Assembly (NCBI GenBank): GCA_903825315.1
Contig: CAIKAD010000005.1
Span: forward strand, 62,001-126,000
Length of the DNA stretch: 64,000 nucleotides
Direction of reading: 5' to 3'
Source: an uncultured Candidatus Peregrinibacteria bacterium
GTDB lineage: Bacteria; Patescibacteriota; Gracilibacteria; Peribacterales; Peribacteraceae
Shown: one piece after another, positions 34,598-45,004 of the stretch
Numbering within the stretch: the first letter of the stretch is position 1
How the letters are laid out: each line of letters starts with the position of its first letter
Translations under genes and position numbers: made by a program
Notes under the pieces: model-generated
The model's input: only the letters and a program-made list of their open reading frames with translations
Database searches by the model: none
What the model was told of the DNA's origin: nothing

Positions 34598-37500
34598 ATG
34601 GAGCTTCTCGAGAAGATTGCACATCTCATTGGCAACGTTGTCCGGTGGCTCCTCTCCCTTGGCGCGCGGTACGGATGGAAGCAGGTGATCCTGCGCGGAG
34701 GCAGCATCTTCATCCTCCTTGCCGTGGTCTACCTCGGCTTCCTCTGGCTCACGCTCCCGGATGTATCGGATCCCACCAGCCTTCTTGCGGCACAGAGCAC
34801 GGTTATTACCGACCGTAACGGCGTGGAGCTCTACCGCCTCTACGGTGAGCAAGACCGCACATATGTGGAGGGAAATGCCATTGCGGATACTGCTAAACGC
34901 GCCGTCATCGCCATTGAGGATGAACGATTTTTCCAGCACGGCTGCATTGAGCCACGCTCCATTTTCCGTGCCCTCTTCGCCCGCATCGTCGGGAGGGGCG
35001 TGACCGGCGGCGCCTCCACCCTCACTCAGCAATTGGCACGCAACGCACTCCTTTCCCGCGAGCAGACCATCACGCGCAAGCTGCGCGAAGCCATGCTCGC
35101 CTGCGAGCTGGAACGCAAGTATGACAAGGAAAAACTTTTGGAGCTCTACCTCAACTGGATCCCGTACGGGCAGAACGCGTACGGCGTGGAACAGGCCAGC
35201 CACCGCTACTTCGGCATCAACGCCAAAGAGCTCTCCTTGGCACAGTCCGCCGTCCTCGCCGCCATCCCACAGCGTCCATCCTACTTCAATCCGTACGGCT
35301 CGCACGCGCGTACCACAGTAACGCCTGCGGCAATGGAGAAGATACGGCAGGGAAAGGTGACGAAGGCCGACAATCTCAAGGACAGCGAAGTGCTCGTAGG
35401 CCTCCTGGGCGCCGACGTGGGAACAGGAAGCACTACGGTGTACGTCGGCGGCCGCACAGACCAGGTTCTCAAGAACATGCTCACACAGGGGTTTATTTCC
35501 GAGAGCGAGCGCCAGAAAGCGCTGGCTGACCTCAAGACCATAACCTTTCGCCCCTCGCGCGACTCCATCCGCGCCCCGTACTTCGTGCTGTGGGTCAAGG
35601 ACCAGGTAGAAAGCCTGCTGGAAAAGAACGCAGAGAAAGGGCTCCTGGAACAAGGAGGACTGACCATTCAGACTACGCTCGACTGGGAAATCCAGCAGGC
35701 GGCAGAGAAGGTAGTGGAGGCGCGGAAAGATGACACCGAGCGCATCTACGGCGCCCGCAACATGGCACTCGTGGCGATGGACCCCAAGACGCGTGAAGTG
35801 CTCGCCTATGTGGGAAATGAGGACTACAACAGGGACGACGGCGAGTCGAAGATTGACATGGCCCGCTCGCCGCGGCAACCGGGCTCCAGCTTTAAACCGT
35901 TCGTCTACTCTGCGATGTTCCGCAAGGGGTACGGGCCGGCCACCGTCCTCTTCGACGTACCAACCAAGTTTGGCACTGACCAGCCGCAGAACTTTGACGG
36001 CACGTTCTGGGGATTACTCAACGCACGGCAGGCACTGGGAGCCTCGCGGAATATTCCCGCCATCAAAGCGTTCTTCCTTGCAGGCGGCGAGCAGCCGGTG
36101 CTCGACTTGGCGGAGGAGCTGGGCGTCCCCTCCCCCAAAACGCGCAAGAAGGAACTCTCCAAAAAGTCACCGTTCGACTACGGCTGGCCGCTCGCCATCG
36201 GCGCGGGGGAAACGCCACTCACCGAGATGGTCAACGGTTACTCCACCATCGCCAACGGCGGCATTGCCAAGGACCCCGTGACGATTCTCAAGATCACCGA
36301 CAAGCGCGGCGCCCTACTCCCGCTTTCGCTGCCGTCTGTGGATGATCCCGGCCGCAGCGTGCTCGATTCGCGCATCGCCTACCAGGTTACGTCCATCCTC
36401 AGCGACTCCTCCGTGCGTCCCAACGATTTCTGGAAGAGCATTCTCACCGTCCCCGGCTACCAATCTGCCGCCAAGACCGGTACGAGCAACAAATGTCTGG
36501 ACCGTGACCAGGGACCTGCCAAGGCTTGCCGCGTCCGCAAACCGGACAACCTCTGGACCATTGGTTTTACTCCCAACATCGTCGCCGGTGTGTGGGTGGG
36601 CAATGCCAACAGCGAGGCGCTCGCGGACAAGGCAGACGGCTTGAACGTAGCCGCGCCGGTGTGGAAGGACTTCATGTCCCGCGCACAAAAGATTATCGCA
36701 GCCAAGACGACGGATTTCCCCGTCCCATCCGGCATCGTGCAGCCGCAAATCTCCCTCCTCTCCGGCGATCTCCCCTCCGAGTGCACGCCCGTCGAGCTCC
36801 GCCGCCCAGACGTCTTCTTGCAGGAGCGCGCTCCCACTCAGCCCGATCCCGCCTGCCTTACATTGACAGTAGACCGCGTGACCGGCCTCCTTGCCTCCCC
36901 CGCTTGCCCCGTAGAAGCGCAGGAACAACGCAGCTTCTTTGCCCCGACGAGCGTGGCCGCCGACCGCTGGCCGATGTGGGAACAGGGCGTACAGGACTGG
37001 GCGCACGCACCAGACTCCAAGCTCCCGCTCCCGGTCGCTCCCAGGGATGCCTGCGACATCAGCAAGACCCCCGGCCGCCTCATCAAGCCACAGGTGACCA
37101 TTCTCTCTCCGGTCAATGGAGCTACCGCTCCCTACCCCGCGTTCCAGCCGCAGATCTCCTTCTCCGTCGGCTCCTCGGCTTCCGGAATCACCTTCCTCTT
37201 AGACGGAAAGCTTGTGGCTGAAGAGTCCAAAGCGCCGTTCCGCCCCGTCATCCGTGTTCCGCGTTCTGTCGCTAAGGAAGGCGTCCACACGCTGGAAGTG
37301 CAACTGCGGGACAACTACTACAACGTCGCAACGGACTCCGTTACCTTCCGGTTCAGTGATGAAGCCAACCAGGTCTCCGGTCCCGCCGTACGCATCCTGC
37401 AGCCCATCGTGGGCACGAGTGTGAAGAAGGGCAATGAGTTAACCATGGAAGTAGCTGCCGATTCCCCCGCTGGCATCAAGTACGTGGAGTTCTACCTCGA

Positions 37501-37651
37501 CGGCATCCTCCTCACACGCAAACCGCAGGAACCGTTCCTCTTCACCTATCCACTCTCCGTCGCTGCAGGCACACACACGATCCGTATTATCGCGGTAGAC
37601 ATGCTCAACAAGGCCACCGCGGACGAGGTGGAAGTGATCGTCACCGAATAG
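34598..37651 (+). CDS. Class A penicillin-binding protein (PBP1A-like) with C-terminal Ig-like repeats
   Basis: Bifunctional peptidoglycan synthase of 1017 aa. One TM helix (about 32-52) precedes the GT51 glycosyltransferase with EDERFFQHGC and GGASTLTQQLARN. The transpeptidase has SxxK in PGSSFKPFVYS, a SRN motif in ALGASRNIPAI, and KTGTS in AAKTGTSNKC. Residues about 830-1017 add two beta-sandwich domains (VTILSPVNGATAP and VRILQPIVGTSVKKG starts) seen in few PBPs; they may bind wall polymer. The ATG at 34598 sits just before the TM helix. It is divergent from the pilin-like gene. Confidence 0.93.
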   Translation: MELLEKIAHLIGNVVRWLLSLGARYGWKQVILRGGSIFILLAVVYLGFLWLTLPDVSDPTSLLAAQSTVITDRNGVELYRLYGEQDRTYVEGNAIADTAKRAVIAIEDERFFQHGCIEPRSIFRALFARIVGRGVTGGASTLTQQLARNALLSREQTITRKLREAMLACELERKYDKEKLLELYLNWIPYGQNAYGVEQASHRYFGINAKELSLAQSAVLAAIPQRPSYFNPYGSHARTTVTPAAMEKIRQGKVTKADNLKDSEVLVGLLGADVGTGSTTVYVGGRTDQVLKNMLTQGFISESERQKALADLKTITFRPSRDSIRAPYFVLWVKDQVESLLEKNAEKGLLEQGGLTIQTTLDWEIQQAAEKVVEARKDDTERIYGARNMALVAMDPKTREVLAYVGNEDYNRDDGESKIDMARSPRQPGSSFKPFVYSAMFRKGYGPATVLFDVPTKFGTDQPQNFDGTFWGLLNARQALGASRNIPAIKAFFLAGGEQPVLDLAEELGVPSPKTRKKELSKKSPFDYGWPLAIGAGETPLTEMVNGYSTIANGGIAKDPVTILKITDKRGALLPLSLPSVDDPGRSVLDSRIAYQVTSILSDSSVRPNDFWKSILTVPGYQSAAKTGTSNKCLDRDQGPAKACRVRKPDNLWTIGFTPNIVAGVWVGNANSEALADKADGLNVAAPVWKDFMSRAQKIIAAKTTDFPVPSGIVQPQISLLSGDLPSECTPVELRRPDVFLQERAPTQPDPACLTLTVDRVTGLLASPACPVEAQEQRSFFAPTSVAADRWPMWEQGVQDWAHAPDSKLPLPVAPRDACDISKTPGRLIKPQVTILSPVNGATAPYPAFQPQISFSVGSSASGITFLLDGKLVAEESKAPFRPVIRVPRSVAKEGVHTLEVQLRDNYYNVATDSVTFRFSDEANQVSGPAVRILQPIVGTSVKKGNELTMEVAADSPAGIKYVEFYLDGILLTRKPQEPFLFTYPLSVAAGTHTIRIIAVDMLNKATADEVEVIVTE

Positions 37652-37708
37652 CGCATCCATTCTTGGATGAGTTCCACCAGGGTGCACGACACAAAATCGC
37701 GTGAATGG

Positions 37709-37735
37709 ATTGTGTATATACATTGTTTATACAAC
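37709..37735. promoter_or_regulatory. Dyad motif shared with two other loci
   Basis: ATTGTGTATATAC next to TTGTTTATACAAC. The same pair of half-sites occurs at 46916-46941 and 54114-54149. Here it lies between two converging genes, so it is not an obvious promoter element; it could act as a protein-binding site or a terminator stem. Confidence 0.4.
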
Positions 37736-37767
37736 TCCTCAGGTTGCTGCCGCTTCTGCCTCCTCAT

Positions 37768-38217
37768 TCAGGAAACAGATGTTTCCGATTTGTGCAATGA
37801 AGGCGGAAAGATTTCTACTCTCCGGATCACTTCGCCGGCTTCGTATTCTGCAAAGGCAAGGGGTCCGATAATGCGACAACGCTCCATATCAGTCGCTTTC
37901 CTCTGTGCCAGCGATTCAAAAGCATTCACGTGCTCGCCAAAAGTATGCTGGAGCGTACGGATCTCTTCCGCACATTCCTCCGGGGTTTCCCGCTCCGTCA
38001 GCTCCATCCAAAGTTGGAAACCTTTATGGGGATGTTCCATCAGAGACGCTAATTCCTCCCGCAGGTCTTCGATACGCTCAAGGACTGTCTGCCACTCCTC
38101 GCGTGCCGCCTCCGAATCTGGCTCCATGGCGTACTCGAAGAAGGTTTTGCGTGACTCGCTCTGGAGAGCGTCTGCCACTTCCTTCGCACGGCTTATAATT
38201 CGATCGTAGTGATTCAT
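37768..38217 (-). CDS. Helical hypothetical protein, 149 aa
   Basis: Not recognised. It is highly charged and almost all helical (MNHYDRIISRAKEVADAL, WQTVLERIEDLREELASLM), consistent with a coiled coil, with no signal peptide. The promoter is excellent and places the start point on the ATG, so the gene is probably real and well expressed. It precedes no other gene on its strand. Confidence 0.65.
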   Translation of the reverse strand: MNHYDRIISRAKEVADALQSESRKTFFEYAMEPDSEAAREEWQTVLERIEDLREELASLMEHPHKGFQLWMELTERETPEECAEEIRTLQHTFGEHVNAFESLAQRKATDMERCRIIGPLAFAEYEAGEVIRRVEIFPPSLHKSETSVS

Positions 38218-38223
38218 AATATT

Positions 38224-38251
38224 ACAATACTACTTGTGTACTTTTTGTCAA
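38224..38251 (-). promoter_or_regulatory. Promoter of the gene at 37768-38217 (leaderless)
   Basis: Minus strand: TTGACA (38246-38251), 16-bp spacer, TATTGT (38224-38229), then 6 nt to the ATG at 38217. Confidence 0.75.
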
Positions 38252-38258
38252 TATTCCT

Positions 38259-39002
38259 TTAAGCCGCTACAGCAAGCAGAACTTCTGCGTTCGTGTGAAC
38301 CTCAGATACGTCGTCATCCTCCTCAATGGCCTCAATAAAGGAGGCGACTTTGTCGGCGGTGGCCGTATCGTTGACGGGAACTTTCTGCTTGGGAATATAG
38401 GAGAGACCTGCGGAGTCGATGGTAGCGTTCTTCTTCTTGAGCGCGTCTCGCACTTTTGACCAGTCCGTCATCGAAGTGACGACGCGGATGACGTTGCCCC
38501 CCACCGCAAAATCCTCCGCTCCAAGGTCGATGAGCTCCAGCTCCAGATCATCCACGGGAATGCTCACTGGGAGCTCCGCAATCACGAGACCCTTGCGCTC
38601 AAACATCCACGCCACCGCGCCGCCTTCCGCCACGCGCCCGCCGTGCTTGCTGATGAGCAGTTTGACATTGGCTATGGTACGGTTGCGGTTATCGGAGAGG
38701 CACTCGATGATGTAGGCAGTACCCGCAGGACCGTACGCTTCAAAAACCATCTCCTGCATCGCCTCGCCTTTGAGCGCTCCCGTCCCCTTCTGAATGGCAC
38801 GCTCGATGTTGGCATTGGGCACACTGTCCTCCTTGGCATTCTCAATCGCCGTACGCAACGTGGGATTCATCACCGGATCGCCGCCGCCCGACCGGGCCGC
38901 AATTTCGATAAGACGCGCATGCCGCGTAAACACTTTGCCGCGCTTTGCGTCCTGCGCGGTTTTCTTGACCCGGATGTTTGCCCATTTGGAATGGCCGGAC
39001 AT
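38259..39002 (-). CDS. YebC/PmpR-family (TACO1-like) protein
   Basis: A 247-aa member of the YebC family, described both as transcription regulators and, more recently, as translation factors that help with proline-rich stretches. The N-terminal signature SGHSKWANIRVKKTAQDAKRG (in pieces: SGHSKWANI and KTAQDAKRGKVFTR) is clear, followed by ARSGGGDPVMNPTLRTAIE. All three domains are present. Confidence 0.93.
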   Translation of the reverse strand: MSGHSKWANIRVKKTAQDAKRGKVFTRHARLIEIAARSGGGDPVMNPTLRTAIENAKEDSVPNANIERAIQKGTGALKGEAMQEMVFEAYGPAGTAYIIECLSDNRNRTIANVKLLISKHGGRVAEGGAVAWMFERKGLVIAELPVSIPVDDLELELIDLGAEDFAVGGNVIRVVTSMTDWSKVRDALKKKNATIDSAGLSYIPKQKVPVNDTATADKVASFIEAIEEDDDVSEVHTNAEVLLAVAA

Positions 39003-39007
39003 GAGGA

Positions 39008-39111
39008 GAATGGTAAATGGAAAATTGAAAATGGAACTTTCTGACGCTCACCTCGAAAGCGAGGTAGCTGCCATCATTTTCCATTTTCTAGTTACAATTT
39101 TCAATTACTTT
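39008..39111. repeat. Word-built inverted repeat, GGAAATGGAAAATTG family (element L)
   Basis: Left arm 39008-39040 and right arm 39072-39111, with an inner CCTCG/CGAGG hairpin in the core. The right arm covers the last two codons and stop of rpsR, so element and gene end are merged. Confidence 0.75.
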
Positions 39112-39374
39112 CTGTAGGCAAGCATGGCCATAAACCTCGCACGCTCTATGGCGGCTTTGAGCATCTTTTGATGCTTCAAGCACACCCCGGTGTAGTACCG
39201 GTTGCGGATACTGCCAAAGTAATCGATGTACGGCTTGAGTGTGGGGTAATCCTTGTAATCAACGTACAGCGTGTTGCGCTCGCAGAAGGAACACTTCTTG
39301 AGGCGGGGATCGGGCCTGCGCTGCGTCTTTTGGGACGATTGGGAGCGAGCGGTGCGGGGAGCTGCGGGAGACAT
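39105..39374 (-). CDS. rpsR: Ribosomal protein bS18
   Basis: An 89-aa small-subunit protein. The N-terminal quarter is basic and disordered. The core has CSFCERNTLYVDYKD, YFGSIRNRYYTGVC and KAAIERARFMAMLAY, with a possible zinc set (CSFC ... C ... H) as in many bS18 proteins. The ATG at 39374 lies 46 bp after rpsF. The ssb gene normally found between rpsF and rpsR is absent. Confidence 0.95.
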   Translation of the reverse strand: MSPAAPRTARSQSSQKTQRRPDPRLKKCSFCERNTLYVDYKDYPTLKPYIDYFGSIRNRYYTGVCLKHQKMLKAAIERARFMAMLAYRK

Positions 39375-39420
39375 AATGGAGAAAGGAGGGACTTGCCCTA
39401 AGGCGCCAGGCGCCAAAGGG

Positions 39421-39987
39421 TTAGATGTCGAGAGTATCGTCAGAGATAAGCTTGTCGATCTGCTCGGTAAGATTTTCCCCGCCCATCGAAGATGCTTCGG
39501 CGGCAGGCTTCACCTTCTTGCGCTCCGTCGTAGCTTTGGCGCGCATCTTTGCCTTCCGCGCTACCTGCTCCTGCACCTTCTGTTCACGCTCGCGTTCGCG
39601 CTGCTGCTCCACTGTTTCACGGTCCTTGAGCCACTGTTCGTACGTCTCACTGTATTTGACGATCTGGTAACGCTTGGGCGGCTTGACCACAAGGTGGCGC
39701 AGCACCCCCTTAGTGATACGGAGCACATTGTCCACCTCCTTCACCTTGGCAGGATCCATCTCGAAGTAGTAGATGACAAATGTACCCTCCTTGAGTCCGC
39801 CAATGGGATACGCAAGGCCGCGGCGGCCCCACTTGTCCCGAGCCACTTCCCTGGCTCCGGCTTCGGCAAAGATCTCATCAATCTCCTTGAGAAGCGTCTG
39901 CTCCTCCTTCTGTTGCATGGGATACGGATAAAGGACGCACCATTCGTAGATGCGGCCGTCTTCCGATGTGGGGACCAGTTCTGGCAT
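39421..39987 (-). CDS. rpsF: Ribosomal protein bS6 with C-terminal extension
   Basis: A 188-aa protein. The first 105 residues match bS6 (YEWCVLYPYPMQQKEEQTLL start, KWGRRGLAYPIGGLKEGTFVIYYF in the middle). A charged helical tail of about 70 residues (QQREREREQKVQEQVARKAK) follows, longer than the glutamate tail of E. coli bS6. It binds the 16S platform together with bS18, whose gene follows. Confidence 0.93.
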   Translation of the reverse strand: MPELVPTSEDGRIYEWCVLYPYPMQQKEEQTLLKEIDEIFAEAGAREVARDKWGRRGLAYPIGGLKEGTFVIYYFEMDPAKVKEVDNVLRITKGVLRHLVVKPPKRYQIVKYSETYEQWLKDRETVEQQREREREQKVQEQVARKAKMRAKATTERKKVKPAAEASSMGGENLTEQIDKLISDDTLDI

Positions 39988-40096
39988 AACTGACTCGTGG
40001 GTAAACCCAGCCTGAGAAACCAGGATGGGGAATCAGGACGGGGGAAGTTTACATATGATTTGAGTTGTTGCAAGGAAAAACATGACCAGACTGGTC

Positions 40097-40171
40097 GTGT
40101 ATTCGTATAGTTGGGTGTTGGACTATTCGACCCCCCCCCAATATTCCAATACTCCCATACTCCAATACTCC
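40097..40171. repeat. Word-built inverted repeat, GAGTATTGGAATATTGGG family (element M)
   Basis: Left arm 40097-40129 (more diverged) and right arm 40140-40171, core about 10 nt with a C-run. The right arm ends on the stop codon of the next gene. It shares words with element R. Confidence 0.65.
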
Positions 40172-41058
40172 TACCGTCCAGAAGCATCCAACCTCATATA
40201 CAGTCCCGCCAATTTCCACTGATCCCGTTTCTCCTGATAGGCATAGCGTATGTCAAAACGAAGCGGGGATACTTTGCCGTAGGATCCCTGGACCACGAGA
40301 AGGTTTTGATCATCAATGACGGGCGTGGGCGTAAAGGAAGGTGTGGCGGTGGCGAGCGCAGCCAGATCCAGACCCCCCTGTCCCGCAAGCGAGGAGAACG
40401 CGTCGGCCAATTCGTCTTCAGAGATCTGATCCTTCCACCCCTCCGCAAAGGAGGTGTGCAGCTCTGCGTAATTACCCGAAGACAGAGCCCGCCCAAATGT
40501 GGCCATTGTCCCGCGTACGAGCGAGAGGATCGCTTTTTCCTCTGGAAGCGCCGGCCGTAGGACATTTCCAACAGGCTTGGGCGCCACGTTCACGAGGGCC
40601 TTGGCCACCCGCCACGAACCGCTCTGCGACACAAGCATAAAGGAAGAAGGCAGCGCCGCCCCGGCGAACGTAAGTGTGCCGGCAAGCGTGACGCGCATGG
40701 GAGAAAGGGACGCAATCCTCTTCTCTGTCCAGCGCGCACCCTCAAAGGAGGAGAAGGGGAATTTGCGCGTGAACTGCGCAAAGGCATCGGGGGAATTTTG
40801 GGTGCGGAATGCAGATGCTGTGGACCGGTACGCATCATCCACTTTGCCGTCGCGCAGAAGATACAAAAAAGCCTGTGCCCCGTTTACCGCCCCCACGGTC
40901 ACCTGTGCGTATCCACCCAGAAGAATCGCACACACAAGGGCCGCGCTCAGAAACACATACTTCAACTGCTTCCGCCGACGACGGATGGGGGAGATCACTA
41001 TCAAGCTGACAGAGTGTACATCAATCTCGACGTCCCTCCTCAATTTCCGCGGAAACAC
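40171..41058 (-). CDS. Membrane-anchored protein with two NTF2/DUF4878-like repeats
   Basis: A 295-aa protein with a basic cytoplasmic start, one TM helix (about 33-55) and two related outer domains (about 58-165 and 185-290). Both begin with a helix pair such as YLLRDGKVDDAYRSTASAF and FGRALSSGNYAELHTSFA, a pattern of lipoprotein-like NTF2 folds. Function is unknown. The start is uncertain: GTG at 41058 gives the longest frame, and a GTG at 40998 just before the basic stretch is equally plausible. Confidence 0.6.
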   Translation of the reverse strand: MFPRKLRRDVEIDVHSVSLIVISPIRRRRKQLKYVFLSAALVCAILLGGYAQVTVGAVNGAQAFLYLLRDGKVDDAYRSTASAFRTQNSPDAFAQFTRKFPFSSFEGARWTEKRIASLSPMRVTLAGTLTFAGAALPSSFMLVSQSGSWRVAKALVNVAPKPVGNVLRPALPEEKAILSLVRGTMATFGRALSSGNYAELHTSFAEGWKDQISEDELADAFSSLAGQGGLDLAALATATPSFTPTPVIDDQNLLVVQGSYGKVSPLRFDIRYAYQEKRDQWKLAGLYMRLDASGR

Positions 41059-41173
41059 GCCAATCTCCCCGCCCTTCAGAATTCTTCAAAAGCGGAATGG
41101 GCGGCTCTTTACCCCATTCAGCCTCCTCCCGTTGCCCCTGATCATGCTACGGGAAAAATCCGCTTGTCCGAGC

Positions 41174-41201
41174 TTGACCCCGCGCCAGATGCGGGTACAA
41201 T
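41174..41201 (+). promoter_or_regulatory. rrnP: Candidate rRNA promoter with a hairpin in its spacer
   Basis: TTGACC (41174-41179), 16-bp spacer, TACAAT (41196-41201). The spacer is itself a CCCGC/GCGGG dyad. It points at the 16S gene, giving a leader of about 365 nt that contains further stems. No protein gene lies between. Use as the rRNA promoter is inference. Confidence 0.45.
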
Positions 41202-41360
41202 TTCTTGGCTTTGCTTCTTGAGAGTGTCCATACACATTTTGGGAGGCTAGCCTTTTTTCAGCTCCTTCGCCCATCGGCCCGTCGAAATGAGTACTACGGG
41301 CGGATGACAAAGGTGAAGAGCCTTCTTGTATGCTCCTTCACAGCATCGTGTAGTAGAGAA

Positions 41361-41568
41361 TTGTCCAGTCCGTCCCCGCACTATTGCGAGGAACGGACAA
41401 CCCAATATTCCTTTAGAGAACAACATCGTCTGATCACGCGATGCAAAACAATGTGATCATCCAGTGATCTTTGATCACTAGACCCGCCCGTACCGAACGT
41501 ACGAGGCGGGACCGTCCGAATGGAACCTCATCCTCTTCGGAGGATGGATCGGTACGTTCGGGCGGGTC
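41361..41568 (+). other. 16S leader with nested inverted repeats
   Basis: TTGTCC...GGACAA stem at 41361-41400; TGATCAC-type repeats at 41430-41478; and GACCCGCCCG...GTACGTTCGGGCGGGTC (41481-41568), which can close a large stem just before the 16S 5' end. These are typical of rRNA leader folding and RNase III processing. I see no gene in 41059-41573. Confidence 0.5.
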
Positions 41569-41573
41569 ATCTC

Positions 41574-43053
<1,480 letters not shown>

Positions 43054-43300
43054 CCAGGGAGTTACCTGGACCCCTCTTCGTCCTTCGGGACGTCGACGGG
43101 GCAAGCTTGCTCTGAATGGTGTTCAACGTTCAACAAGCATTGGAATTGACCGGGGGAACACCCCCAGTATTTTCCCCTCTGACACTCTCAGAGGAGGAGG
43201 TACTGAGGCCCCGAAGAGGACTTCTCTACTACACGATGGAGTGAATGGAGCTTTTTTTGTGCGTCCGCTTTTCTCCCCCCATTTATTTTCTCGCCTTGAG
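43054..43300 (+). terminator. 16S trailer: series of hairpins and probable terminators
   Basis: CCAGG/CCTGG directly after the 16S end; GTCC-TTCG-GGAC inside a CCCC/GGGG stem near 43070-43100; GGGGG-AACA-CCCCC at 43152-43165 followed by AGTATTTT; CCTCTGA/TCAGAGG near 43176; TTTTCTC/GAGAAAA near 43288. TTGACC-16-TATTTT at 43146-43173 could alternatively be read as a promoter. From 43300 to 43598 I see no gene. Confidence 0.55.
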
Positions 43301-43598
43301 AAAAGAAATGGGAAACCATCAGTTATCACCCGAAGCTCGTTCTCTGGTATGAATTCCACCAAATGTGCTCACCATGACAAGCTATGAGCGCATATCGGGG
43401 AGTAGGGGATTAGCAGAGAAGGGGATTGAGCATTACTTCCTCAAGGTATGTGCTCACTGCTGCTGCACTATTTTGTTTGTTCTCACGCGCAGGCAAGAAT
43501 GCCTGCTCCCTGTTTGTTGTTTGCTTTCCGCTTCGGACAGGGCTCCGTGAATCTCCATAAATATTGTGCTCACAATTGTGTACACAATTTCTCTTCTG

Positions 43599-44453
43599 CT
43601 ATTTCGCCATCCTTTTCTCTATTTCCGCTTCGATCAATCCCCTCACCTGTTCGTCTGCGATCTTCGATAACAGGTCTCTGAGGAATCCGTTGATATACAT
43701 CGTGCGCGCTTCTTCCTTCCGGATCCCGCGCGAGGCGAAGTAGAACAATTCTTCGTCACTGACCTTGGTGACCGTGGCGCTGTGGCTCGCTTTCACGTTA
43801 TTCGTTCTGATCTCCAAACCGGGAATGGCATCCACCTTCGCCGTGGCGTCGAGCATGAGGACATTCTGCGTGAGGTATGTATTCGTCCCGCCGCCGCTCT
43901 CCCCGATTTCGATCATCCCGTTGCACTTCGTCTGCGCATGGCCTTCCGCCACGCCTTTGACGGTAATTTCCCCTCCTCCGTTCTTTGCAAGAAAGACATT
44001 ACGGACGGTGAGCTTCTGCTCCTCGTCGCCGGATACGTGGAAGATCCAGTCAATGGAACTCACACCGCCATCGCCTTCTACCTTGGCGATAACATCCTGA
44101 TGAATCTCCTTCCCGCCCAGCGTGACATTTAGCAGCTTGCACTGTGCATCGCGCCCAATCGTGACGCTCTGAGCGATCTTGCAGCCAGACAATTCCGCCG
44201 CGAGAACGATCATAAACAATGCCGATCCTTCCGCGAGCGTCACGTTCAATGTTCGGTCCGGTGAACCGGGAAGAATCGTGATGACTACCATGGCACGTGA
44301 CCCGTCGCCAAGCGTACAGGACAGAGACTGTTCATCCTTCCAGGTAAACGGTATGGAGCCACGCGCATCCACACCGTCCTTTACCTCCAGCACCGCCCCT
44401 CCCGCATCGGAAGTGAAGGTGACGCCGGTGGGGAGTACTTCGGCTACAGACAC
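43599..44453 (-). CDS. sufD: SufD-like Fe-S cluster assembly protein
   Basis: A 284-aa scaffold subunit of the SufBCD complex. It is a right-handed beta-helix protein with the SufB/D C-terminal block: LMLDATAKVDAIPGLEIRTN, VKASHSATVTKVSDEELFYFASRGI and ARTMYINGFLRDLL. It is shorter than E. coli SufD, the N-terminal helices being reduced. The GTG at 44453 is chosen because CATACT (44460-44465) ends 6 nt before it, with GTGACA 16 bp further up. sufB and sufC are in the window but in separate units. Confidence 0.85.
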   Translation of the reverse strand: MSVAEVLPTGVTFTSDAGGAVLEVKDGVDARGSIPFTWKDEQSLSCTLGDGSRAMVVITILPGSPDRTLNVTLAEGSALFMIVLAAELSGCKIAQSVTIGRDAQCKLLNVTLGGKEIHQDVIAKVEGDGGVSSIDWIFHVSGDEEQKLTVRNVFLAKNGGGEITVKGVAEGHAQTKCNGMIEIGESGGGTNTYLTQNVLMLDATAKVDAIPGLEIRTNNVKASHSATVTKVSDEELFYFASRGIRKEEARTMYINGFLRDLLSKIADEQVRGLIEAEIEKRMAK

Positions 44454-44538
44454 GCCTCCAGTATGCGGATTATGCGCCAAATGTCACGAGGGTAGAGAAT
44501 TTGACAATACAGTGTGTATAGTATATTTTACAATAAAT

Positions 44539-44937
44539 ATGATAACGTCCCGCGTCTCGCCTGCCGAAGAATTCACTGTGGAGGGGTGTGTAGCGTCCCG
44601 GAACAAAGCCTCTTGGTTTCTCGGGACGATGGACAGAATGAAACCTCTCAAGCTCCTGAATGAGGCGGTTCGGCAAGGTCTCCTCGAACGCGGTGAATTA
44701 GAGCGAAGGTGGGAACAGGCACAGATGCAAAGCGGAGGGGATATTACCTTCCCGGCCTTCGTTGCGCAGATGAAAGATGTCATTAGGGAAATGCTCGAGG
44801 ACATCATGAACGGGGAAGCGAAGGACGGCACTGAGGCGCATGCGCTCAACCTCCAGAATACCGCTTCCTGCAAACTGGAATGCCTTCGGACCATCTGTAA
44901 TGAACGGAACCAAGTAGCAGATGCTCTCAATGCATGA
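44539..44937 (+). CDS. Hypothetical protein, 132 aa
   Basis: Not recognised. A helical protein with a leucine-rich middle (MKPLKLLNEAVRQGLLERGE) and an amphipathic C-terminal half. It is divergent from sufD. TTGACA starts at 44500, and AT-rich TATATT/TATTTT boxes lie at suitable distances before the ATG. No family, signal peptide or TM segment. Confidence 0.55.
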   Translation: MITSRVSPAEEFTVEGCVASRNKASWFLGTMDRMKPLKLLNEAVRQGLLERGELERRWEQAQMQSGGDITFPAFVAQMKDVIREMLEDIMNGEAKDGTEAHALNLQNTASCKLECLRTICNERNQVADALNA

Positions 44938-44969
44938 ACAACTTGCAATCTTCCGCAGTGTATATGGTC

Positions 44970-44998
44970 TTGTGTGTAAATTATTCTTGACGTACAGT
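44970..44998 (+). promoter_or_regulatory. Promoter of the gene at 45005 (leaderless)
   Basis: TTGTGT (44970-44975), 17-bp spacer, TACAGT (44993-44998), then 6 nt to the ATG at 45005. Confidence 0.65.
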
Positions 44999-45004
44999 AT
45001 TCCC

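Noticed and set aside
34306-34713. Upstream extension of the pilin-like frame to about 247 codons
   Set aside because: A consensus -10 box 6 nt before the ATG at 34305 and the signal peptide there fix the start; the extension lies antisense to the penicillin-binding protein gene region.
41211-41260. GGCTAGCC followed by TTTTTT as a terminator
   Set aside because: The palindrome leaves no room for a loop; only three pairs could form.
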